DNA of 20,065 nucleotides. Source: a virus. Shown one piece after another: positions 15,101-20,065 of this stretch. The position numbers were made by a program, and so were the translations under genes. Every line of letters starts with the position of its first letter. Position 1 is the stretch's first letter. Location of the stretch: IMG/VR virus record IMGVR_UViG_3300049893_000503, positions 1 through 20,065 of that record, one strand, 5' to 3'. The notes beneath the pieces were generated by a model that saw only the letters and a program-made list of their open reading frames with translations, was not told the DNA's origin and did not search any database.

Positions 15101-15464
15101 GTTTCTTCCCCTTCACGCTCCGAAGCGGTTGTGCTCCGAAGTGAAAGCTGCGTGCGCCGAGCGGGTCGTATTCCGTCCGCGCGCCGTTCACCTTATCACC
15201 CCGCGGGGTAACGCCATAGAGTTCGCGCATTTTCTTGTCGCGCTCTCGGCTGCTGGTCCAGGTAAGATTCTCCCCGCGGGGACCGCAGAGGACGCCGGTG
15301 TGATCTTCTTGCGTCGCACCGGCCACGTCGGTCGCGGGGGCGGTGGTGATCCAGACGCGGCGATTCGTGCCACAGCGCGAGCAGGTTCCGTACTGGCCGA
15401 ACTCGACCATCTCGTCCCGCCACTCGCGGTCGCAGCCTGGGCAGTAGAGGTCGTGGCGAATCAT
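15075..15464 (-). CDS. Small zinc-ribbon protein between portal and scaffold
   Basis: This is a 129-residue protein. The ATG overlaps the portal stop (ATGA). Two CxxC pairs, C8/C11 (CPGC) and C28/C31 (CSRC), sit within the first 35 residues and form a zinc ribbon of the FmdB-like type. The rest is polar, with a basic Lys/Arg/Ser/His-rich C-terminus (GAQPLRSVKGKKHGRSNPAA). Small zinc ribbons at this place recur in phages, but their roles are mostly unproven: they may bind nucleic acid or help portal/scaffold assembly. The gene contains two exact CCCCGCGGGG palindromes (15199-15208 and 15272-15281). Confidence 0.8.
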   Translation of the reverse strand: MIRHDLYCPGCDREWRDEMVEFGQYGTCSRCGTNRRVWITTAPATDVAGATQEDHTGVLCGPRGENLTWTSSRERDKKMRELYGVTPRGDKVNGARTEYDPLGARSFHFGAQPLRSVKGKKHGRSNPAA

Positions 15465-17206
15465 TGGATGCCCGCCCCGGTGAGCGCCTGGATCAGCTGC
15501 GAGTTGTCCGCACCCTCGGGCTGCTCCTGGCCGGGCAACTGCGGCTGCTGCGTCGCCGCGATCTGCTCGTCGTTCAGCATCACCTTCGCAACGTTGTTGC
15601 CCGCGGCGCGGTGATAGGCGGCGACGATCTCCTGCATGTTGTGAAGCTGCGGGAACTGGCTCGCCACCTGAAGGTCAGCGAGCGCCTGCTGTACGCGCCG
15701 GTTCTTCGTGTCCGGGAGCGTCGAGCCCTGCTTGATGATGAAGTCGTACTCGCCCGCGAGGTCTTCGGGCGTCACTTCGAGGTACTTCTGCGCGAGGTCG
15801 GTGATCAGGATGCGCGAGTCCTCGGTGCCGAGGATCGGGACGACCTCTTTTTCGAGCGTCGTCGCGCGCCGCGCCTGCGCGTAGTGGCGGATGCAGGAGT
15901 CGAGATAGTCTTCGAGCGCCTCGATGTTGCGGCTCGAATTCGTGGCCGCGCCCTGCGCAACGCGCGATGCTTCCTGCGCCGACTCGACGTTGATGCGCTG
16001 GCCCCTGTCCATGTCGGACTGCCCGAGCGCCTCGCGCACGTCTTCTTTCAAGAGCGCGTCGTAGATCATGAGTTCCGCCGGGAAGCCGCCTAACTGAATC
16101 TGTCCGATCGCGTTTCCGATCTCGCCGCGCAGCGCGATGAACTCGCCGTCCTGAAGCGTGGACAGCTTCGCGGCTACGCCTTCGCCGAGAGCATTCTCGT
16201 TGTAGGGGATCACACGGCGGAGGCGCTTGGTGAGTTCCTCCATGAGCGTCCGCAATTTGTTCCGCATCTCGACCGCGGGCATGATCGTCTGCGCGAACGG
16301 CACGGGGAAGAGCGTGTCGGCCTGCGGATTGAAGTAGAGCGCGTCGTAGGGCAGGTCTTCCCACGGAAGCGGCCACTCGGCCTCGCCGCGCAGGATGTTC
16401 TCGTAGGTGCCGTCGAGCTGGAGCCAGGTGCGGTCGGTCTTGTCGTAGATCGACCAGACCTCGTAATACTCGGCAGGCGCGGCCTTGCTGCGCGTTCGCT
16501 TCTGGCCCATCGGCGTCGGGAGCGTGATCCGAACCGTCGCCTTCCCCGCCTTCGGCAGCACCATGTTCGGGTTGCGCTTGATCTCGTCCTCGGTCATCAG
16601 CGTCCGAAACGCGCACCAGCGCGCGTCGCCATCGGAATCGGGCGTCTCCGCGGTCGGGTCGAGCCGCGTGTCCCAGAGCGTCCAGCGCCGCACCCACGGC
16701 TTATCGCGCCGAGCGCCTGCATAGGTCTGGAGCAGTTCGTCGTCGCTTTTCCCCTGGAACTCTTCCGAGGGCGTGAAGCCGTGGCGCGTGATGCCGAACG
16801 GGCAGAAGAAGGCGTCGAAGACGGTGCGCTTCCACTGGCGCTTCATCTTGAGCTCGTAGACATCGTAGTTGAGCACCGCCTCGACCTTGCGCGCAGCCTC
16901 GGCCACCTGCGGGCGGCGCGGGAGGACGCTGATCTCGGGCGAGCGGGCGATCAAGCCCGCAACGAACGTGTTCGCGACGCTGAAGAAGAGGGGCGTGACC
17001 GCCAGCGCCTCAGGCGGAAGGCCCATCCAGCCCATCGCATTCCACTGCTGACCGCGGTAGGCCGCGAGGTAGCGCGTTGCCTGCTCGCTCGCGTTCGCCG
17101 TCTCGATGCGCGCCGACTGCTTCCAGCCCGCCTCTTCCCAGACGAGATCGGCGTACTCCATCTGGGTGCGCCAGTGCTTGAGGAGGCTGTTGTTAGGCCG
17201 CGCCAT
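15461..17206 (-). CDS. Portal protein
   Basis: This is a 581-residue protein, starting ATG at 17206 with AGAGGA upstream and overlapping the terminase end by 14 bases. It has the profile of phage portals: an N-terminal helical region, VEAVLNY at 108-114 and the following helix, and DAFFCPFGITR at 131-141, a pattern conserved in many portals. A central beta-rich segment follows (DKPWVRRWTLWDTRLDP near 168-184, EYYEVWSIYDK), then long helices (PAVEMRNKLRTLMEELTKRLRRV; SQEASRVAQGAATNS-like). The C-terminus is Gln-rich and disordered (ATQQPQLPGQEQPEGADNSQ). Twelve copies form the ring at the head vertex through which DNA enters and leaves. Neighbours TerL and scaffold support the call. Confidence 0.95.
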   Translation of the reverse strand: MARPNNSLLKHWRTQMEYADLVWEEAGWKQSARIETANASEQATRYLAAYRGQQWNAMGWMGLPPEALAVTPLFFSVANTFVAGLIARSPEISVLPRRPQVAEAARKVEAVLNYDVYELKMKRQWKRTVFDAFFCPFGITRHGFTPSEEFQGKSDDELLQTYAGARRDKPWVRRWTLWDTRLDPTAETPDSDGDARWCAFRTLMTEDEIKRNPNMVLPKAGKATVRITLPTPMGQKRTRSKAAPAEYYEVWSIYDKTDRTWLQLDGTYENILRGEAEWPLPWEDLPYDALYFNPQADTLFPVPFAQTIMPAVEMRNKLRTLMEELTKRLRRVIPYNENALGEGVAAKLSTLQDGEFIALRGEIGNAIGQIQLGGFPAELMIYDALLKEDVREALGQSDMDRGQRINVESAQEASRVAQGAATNSSRNIEALEDYLDSCIRHYAQARRATTLEKEVVPILGTEDSRILITDLAQKYLEVTPEDLAGEYDFIIKQGSTLPDTKNRRVQQALADLQVASQFPQLHNMQEIVAAYHRAAGNNVAKVMLNDEQIAATQQPQLPGQEQPEGADNSQLIQALTGAGIQ

Positions 17207-18749
17207 GAATCCTCTCGAAGCGGCTCGTCGCGCCGATGAAGTGCTGAGGCCGCTCGAACTGCCGCCGGTAGGCTTCGCCCTCGCGGCGCTTGACCAGCCA
17301 GTCCTTGTACCAATCCGAGTCGCCCGTCTGCGCGCGCGGGCGCGAGCGCGCGAAGGCCCGGAGTGCGTCGATCGCGTGGTCGGCCCCGATCAGTGCGCCT
17401 TCGCTGAACTCGTCCCGCACGCCGTCCTTGAAGCGGATGTCGGTCATCTCGCGGATCGCGTTCTCGCAGCTTGCGTGCACGAAGAGGCGCGGGCGCTTGG
17501 TTGCGGGATCGACGGCGAGGAGATCGCGCAGTTCGCCGTAGCCCGCGGCGCGGTCGCGCAGGTAGTTGGGCGTAAAGGCGTGGAAGAGCGGGAGCCCGGC
17601 GCGGCGCATCACTTCGGTCAGCTGCGGCTCTTGCGGGTCGGGCACCCATTGGTTCACGCGGATGCCGAGATCGGCCTCGCGCTTCTTGGCCCAGGCCACC
17701 ACGTCCGAGACGACGAGGCCGCGCTGATAGATTTCGCTCGCGAGCACCATCTCATTCGAGCCGGGGTCGAGCGCGATGAAGCCGACGAAGGTCGGGTCGT
17801 TGTAGCCGTAGTCGCAGCACGCGACCCAGGTGGCGTTGTAGACCCAGGAGGGGAGCTTCTGGACGATGTTGCACTCGCCATGGCCGTCCTCCAGCCAGCG
17901 GAAGGGGAGGACTTTCCCGCCCTCGAACGTCCAGACGCCCTCGAACTGCTCCAGAAAGCCGGGGTCGTTCTCGGGCGCTCCGAACGTCAGGCGGCTCTTC
18001 TCGCGCGCGATCCGGTAGCCCTCCCAGTCGTAGGCGGGGTTGCACTCTTTGGTGAACGTGATGTGCTCGACCGAGAGCGCGGGATTCTGCTCGCCTTTGC
18101 GCGCGAGGTCGTAGAGCCACTTCGCCTTCCGCTTGGGCGTGGTGGGATAGATGATCCGGTGGCAGCGCGTTTCGAGGTACTTGGGCAAGAGGTCGGGGGT
18201 GTGCTCGGCGGCCTCGGAGACGATGGCGAGCGTCACCTGCTCGCCTTGGAGCGTCTTCTCGTTGCTCGCCGACTTCACCTGGAGGACCGAGCGCACGGTG
18301 CCGGCGCTCGGACTTGTTAGGAACGGCCAGGCGACGCGGATGAGCAGGTTGCCTTGGTTCGGCGAGTTGTAGGACTGCTCGATCTTGCCGCCGAACTTCT
18401 CGATCAGGCGCTTGTCGATGAGCTGCGCCCAGGCGTAGTCCCACTCCTTCGCCATCGAGTAATCGACGGCCACCATCCAGATGACGGTCTCGTCGCGCTC
18501 GGCGACGATCTTCTTCTCGCCGTCCACTTCTTCGATGCGGTAGCGCGGGAAGAAGGCGTGGATGGCTTCAGGCGCAGCCGCGTAGGACTTCGACGTGCGC
18601 GCGGGCGCGGAGACGACCAAGTGGCGGGCGGCCGAGAGGTGGAAGCGCCGGACGGGATCGGCGTAGATTTTGTAGCCGATCAGATCGAAGAGCGTCTTCT
18701 TGGACGTTTCGAGCGTCGGGCCGAAGAACGGTGTGAAGGCCGTCGTCAC
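17193..18749 (-). CDS. terL: Terminase large subunit (ATPase and nuclease)
   Basis: This is a 518-residue protein with a GTG start at 18749; the site upstream is weak. The N-terminal ATPase part has a Walker A-like loop SAPARTSKS (47-55). A Walker B-like strand TLAIVSEAAE sits at 173-182, with Ser before the catalytic Glu where Asp is usual. A coupling motif YPTTPK follows at 201-206. The C-terminal nuclease, an RNase H-like fold, shows its acids at D313 (CCDYGYNDP), D371 (VPDPQEPQ) and D457/D461 (GADHAIDALR). The enzyme pumps DNA into procapsids through the portal and cuts the concatemer. Its gene overlaps the portal gene. No classic small terminase is recognisable upstream, so the recognition subunit is either one of the small genes before it or elsewhere. 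Functional family assignment is very strong. Confidence 0.97.
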   Translation of the reverse strand: MTTAFTPFFGPTLETSKKTLFDLIGYKIYADPVRRFHLSAARHLVVSAPARTSKSYAAAPEAIHAFFPRYRIEEVDGEKKIVAERDETVIWMVAVDYSMAKEWDYAWAQLIDKRLIEKFGGKIEQSYNSPNQGNLLIRVAWPFLTSPSAGTVRSVLQVKSASNEKTLQGEQVTLAIVSEAAEHTPDLLPKYLETRCHRIIYPTTPKRKAKWLYDLARKGEQNPALSVEHITFTKECNPAYDWEGYRIAREKSRLTFGAPENDPGFLEQFEGVWTFEGGKVLPFRWLEDGHGECNIVQKLPSWVYNATWVACCDYGYNDPTFVGFIALDPGSNEMVLASEIYQRGLVVSDVVAWAKKREADLGIRVNQWVPDPQEPQLTEVMRRAGLPLFHAFTPNYLRDRAAGYGELRDLLAVDPATKRPRLFVHASCENAIREMTDIRFKDGVRDEFSEGALIGADHAIDALRAFARSRPRAQTGDSDWYKDWLVKRREGEAYRRQFERPQHFIGATSRFERIHGAA

Positions 18750-18755
18750 TCGTGG

Positions 18756-19100
18756 CTACGCGCCGAGCGGAGCGTCGGAGTCGATGTGCAGCCATCCCGA
18801 CGAGGCGGCATCGGTCTGGAAGGTGATCGTCAGCGTGGTGCCCGAGAGCACGGGATACGCGGTGACCGTCGTGTTCTCGGTGTTGACGATGACATCGGTG
18901 TTCGGCACCGGGCCGCGCCAGTTCGAGATCGTGTGCGTATCGCCATCGGCGGCAATGGTCACGAAGACGGTCTGACCCGGGCGACGCCGCGGGACGATGG
19001 ACTTTCGCAGCGCGTTCGACACCCAGCCGAGCGGAATGACGCGCTGGTTCGGATCGACGTAGTTCGACTGGCCTCGGGTAGCAACCGTAACGGCAGCCAT
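18756..19100 (-). CDS. Small beta-rich protein upstream of terminase, unknown function
   Basis: This is a 114-residue protein. The ATG at 19100 lies behind GGGAGGG, which is partly inside an 8-bp inverted repeat (19110-19140). Its stop is seven bases from the terminase GTG. The protein has an N-terminal polar segment (NYVDPNQRVIPLG), a short basic stretch (RKSIVPRRRPGQ), then strands (TVFVTIAADGDTHTISNW, VIVNTENTTVTAYP, TTLTITFQ), like an immunoglobulin-type or fibre-base virion module. It does not look like a helix-turn-helix small terminase, though it sits where one is usual. Function is unknown. A decoration protein is one idea, from fold style. Confidence 0.7.
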   Translation of the reverse strand: MAAVTVATRGQSNYVDPNQRVIPLGWVSNALRKSIVPRRRPGQTVFVTIAADGDTHTISNWRGPVPNTDVIVNTENTTVTAYPVLSGTTLTITFQTDAASSGWLHIDSDAPLGA

Positions 19101-19109
19101 GACTGGCCC

Positions 19110-19140
19110 TCCCCGCGGGACATTGGCCCATGCGCGGGGA
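19110..19140 (-). promoter_or_regulatory. Inverted repeat overlapping the Shine-Dalgarno of the 114-residue protein gene
   Basis: Perfect 8-bp arms (TCCCCGCG at 19110-19117 and CGCGGGGA at 19133-19140, plus strand) flank a 15-base spacer. In minus-strand mRNA the arm nearest the gene includes the first half of the Shine-Dalgarno GGGGAGGG, so folding would hide it. This could be translational control or a DNA operator; it belongs to the same CCCGCGGG motif family found at 19592-19646. A possible -35 (TTGACA at 19149-19144) lies upstream but without a fitting -10. Confidence 0.55.
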
Positions 19141-19153
19141 AGTTGTCAAGCGG

Positions 19154-19258
19154 CTACTTCTTCTTCGGTCGCTTTCGTCCGTATCTCACGGCTTGGCCTC
19201 GGCGTGGTTGAAGGAGACGCAGCGTCCGGCTTCTCTTGTGGAGCTGCGCATACATCAT
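19154..19258 (-). CDS. Very basic 34-residue protein
   Basis: The ATG at 19258-19256 overlaps the TGA of the preceding gene (19257-19255) as ATGA, directly followed by a second ATG, and it ends TAG at 19156-19154. The product is highly basic, with at least a dozen Arg/Lys among 34 residues, and ends in GRKRPKKK. The middle is Arg/Leu-rich (RSRTLRLLQPRRG). It has no acidic residue. It could bind DNA or RNA, for example as a packaging accessory, or be a minor head protein. The overlap suggests translational coupling. Because it is so short, a chance frame cannot be excluded. Confidence 0.5.
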   Translation of the reverse strand: MMYAQLHKRSRTLRLLQPRRGQAVRYGRKRPKKK

Positions 19259-19551
19259 TGCGTGATCTCGCGTGCCGTATACGCCAGGAAGCCGACCGAC
19301 TCTAGTTCGCGGTGCTTTGCCAGCGCCCTATCTCGTTCGTCCTCAGTCGAGAAGAATTTCCAGTCCGTCATGGACTCGATGTGAACGACGCGCATTTCGT
19401 CCGCGCTTCGGACGAGAAAGTGGTCCGATCCTTTGACCTTCCCGGCGACGACTCCGACGGAATCGACGACACGCCGAGGCGGTGAGAATGCGTCGCTTCC
19501 GAATGAGAGCCCGAACGCAATGAAGTGAAGACCGGAGAGATCGGAGTTCAT
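19255..19551 (-). CDS. Small hypothetical protein at the head of the operon
   Basis: This is a protein of 98 residues if it starts at the second ATG (19551), or 100 if at 19557. The Shine-Dalgarno GAGGT (19562-19558) touches the first ATG but is seven bases from the second, so the second is preferred. The sequence is mixed: N-terminus SDLSGLHFIAFGLSFGSDAF; middle RVVDSVGVVAGKVKGSDHFLV with a strand; and an end helix (TEDERDRALAKHRELES) followed by FLAYTAREITQ. No domain is recognised. It begins the minus-strand operon next to the divergent control region and overlaps the 34-residue gene (ATGA). Confidence 0.65.
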   Translation of the reverse strand: MNSDLSGLHFIAFGLSFGSDAFSPPRRVVDSVGVVAGKVKGSDHFLVRSADEMRVVHIESMTDWKFFSTEDERDRALAKHRELESVGFLAYTAREITQ

Positions 19552-19569
19552 GTTCATACCTCGCGCCGT

Positions 19570-19600
19570 ATTTTACACTACCACGAACTTCCCCGCGGGG
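19570..19600 (-). promoter_or_regulatory. Candidate minus-strand promoter with palindrome at the -35 place
   Basis: On the minus strand TAAAAT (19575-19570) is a good -10-type hexamer, about 8 bases before the Shine-Dalgarno of the first operon gene. No -35 consensus is seen. The place instead holds the perfect palindrome CCCCGCGGGG (19591-19600). This could be an activator or repressor site. It is a weak call by consensus and stronger by position. Confidence 0.35.
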
Positions 19601-19607
19601 AGAAAAT

Positions 19608-19658
19608 AAAATGCGAGCGCTGTTGACCCGCGGGGATTCCCGTGGGAAAATGCGAGCG
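19608..19658. repeat. Direct repeat AAAATGCGAGCG, two copies, each preceded by CCCGCGGG
   Basis: AAAATGCGAGCG occurs at 19608-19619 and 19647-19658, exactly 39 bases apart. Each copy lies downstream of a CCCGCGGG core (19592-19599 and 19627-19634). A second core, CCCGTGGG (19639-19646), abuts the second copy. The paired arrangement in a divergent intergenic region suggests a phage-specific regulator site or a duplicated promoter element. Confidence 0.7.
19623..19651 (+). promoter_or_regulatory. Candidate sigma70-type promoter for the HNH gene with overlapping operator-like palindromes
   Basis: TTGACC (19623-19628) and GAAAAT (19646-19651) are separated by 17 bases. The -35 matches consensus at five of six and the -10 at four of six. 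The spacer is filled by two 8-bp palindromes, CCCGCGGG and CCCGTGGG, four bases apart, which would allow a repressor to block the promoter. The Shine-Dalgarno GAGGGG (19669-19674) and GTG start (19681) follow at short distance. Confidence 0.5.
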
Positions 19659-19680
19659 ACTGACACACGAGGGGCAACTC

Positions 19681-20065
19681 GTGAGAGACGACGGTTGGGC
19701 GACCGATCCTCGGAACCTGCGTTACCAGGATGCGCTGTGGCTGAAGCAGCACAAGCGCAAGAAGGGTCGGCTTCGAAAGTGGCGAAAGCTGTGTTCGAAG
19801 AAGGAACTTCGAGTCTTCGAACGCAACCGTTACTTCGCAGAGCTAGAGCGCGCAGACGCGCACCGCGAACGCGCGAGCGGCGTAATCGAACTGGTGACGC
19901 TGGAGCGTCTGTACGAAGCGCAGGACGGCTGCTGCTACTACTGCCTAAAATCGTTCCATCTTCGAATCAAGCGGGCCGGGAAAAGGTACTGGAACGCCAA
20001 GTTCAACATCGAGCACAAGCATCCCGTTTCCCGCGGGGGCACGAACGAGGCGCAAAACCTCGCCC
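19681..20065 (+). CDS. HNH endonuclease, C-terminus cut off by window edge
   Basis: The frame opens at GTG 19681, six bases after GAGGGG, and is still open at the right edge (128 codons seen). Residues 20-50 are strongly basic (WLKQHKRKKGRLRKWRKLCS), a likely DNA-binding patch. CYYC (85-88) gives a zinc-binding CxxC. NIEHKHPVSRGGTNEAQNLA (109-128) is the core of the HNH motif: E111/H112, H114, GG and Asn122/126. HNH nucleases cut DNA using a metal ion. In phages they act in packaging (next to terminase), homing, or host DNA breakdown. This one is transcribed away from the terminase operon, so it is not simply part of it. Only the N-terminal two-thirds or so may be present, so other domains cannot be judged. 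Confidence 0.88.
   Translation, partial: MRDDGWATDPRNLRYQDALWLKQHKRKKGRLRKWRKLCSKKELRVFERNRYFAELERADAHRERASGVIELVTLERLYEAQDGCCYYCLKSFHLRIKRAGKRYWNAKFNIEHKHPVSRGGTNEAQNLA

Noticed and set aside
12314-15211. A 965-codon open frame on the plus strand opposite capsid, scaffold and decoration genes
   Set aside because: It runs antisense to several well-supported genes and is dominated by Arg, Val, Asp, Glu and Leu as expected from the complement of GC-rich codons. It has no domain pattern. Long antisense frames arise when TTA, CTA and TCA codons are rare on the coding strand.
17106-18320. A 404-codon plus-strand frame opposite the terminase
   Set aside because: Same antisense shadow effect; the minus-strand terminase has clear motifs over the same span.
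19121-19149. Promoter with TTGACA at 19149-19144 before the 114-residue gene
   Set aside because: No acceptable -10 hexamer at 16-18 bases; CAATGT or CCAATG match poorly, so it was not listed as a promoter.
1-20065. tRNA, rRNA, CRISPR arrays, insertion sequences or attachment sites
   Set aside because: No cloverleaf-like conserved arms, spaced direct repeat arrays, transposase motifs or long terminal repeats were seen by eye; a search program could still find short degenerate ones.

Overview
The window looks like about 20 kb of a GC-rich tailed-phage genome (or prophage), covering nearly all of a packaging and virion-structure module. No bacterial housekeeping gene, rRNA, tRNA, CRISPR array, insertion sequence or integrase was seen. 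Recognisable genes run on the minus strand from about 19.5 kb leftwards: large terminase, portal, a zinc-ribbon protein, scaffold, HK97-fold-type major capsid protein, a putative head-decoration protein, a head-tail adaptor, a collagen-like fibre, a beta-propeller-like tail nozzle, a second fibre, and three alanine-rich or coiled-coil candidate ejection proteins. I see no tape-measure, tail-tube or sheath gene, so a short-tailed (podovirus-like) virion fits best. The high-GC codon use and the short Shine-Dalgarno sites fit a bacterial, perhaps proteobacterial, host, but the sequence does not name one.

Layout from right to left. At 19681-20065 a plus-strand HNH endonuclease gene runs off the right edge. 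A divergent control region at about 19558-19680 separates it from the minus-strand operon and carries palindromic CCCGCGGG motifs, a direct repeat and a plausible sigma70-type promoter. Three small genes follow at 19551-18756, including a 34-residue very basic protein. Then come terminase (18749-17193), portal (17206-15461), zinc ribbon (15464-15075), scaffold (15100-14210) and capsid (14197-13172). A strong intercistronic hairpin (13137-13162) precedes a putative decoration protein (13120-12353). After it lie a sulfotransferase (12353-11766), a protein with a Cys/His-rich tail (11755-11000), the adaptor (10997-9996), the collagen-like fibre (9987-9202), three small or medium virion-type proteins (9198-7928), the nozzle candidate (7928-6255), a fibre (6251-4806), a second sulfotransferase (4816-4244), and three candidate ejection proteins (4244 to beyond the left edge). 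The last of these is an open frame of 434 codons with no stop inside the window.

The genes are packed with gaps of a few bases or overlaps (TAGTG, TAATG, ATGA junctions), so they are probably transcribed together and often translationally coupled. No gap longer than about 125 bases lacks a gene.

The most unusual feature is the pair of PAPS-type sulfotransferase genes inside the structural operon. Each overlaps the 3' end of a gene for a probably surface-exposed virion protein, one a fibre and one a putative head-decoration protein. The two enzymes are very different from each other. A phage that sulfates its own virion, or its host's surface, is a testable hypothesis. The second point of interest is the family of CCCGCGGG palindromes clustered around the operon's start.
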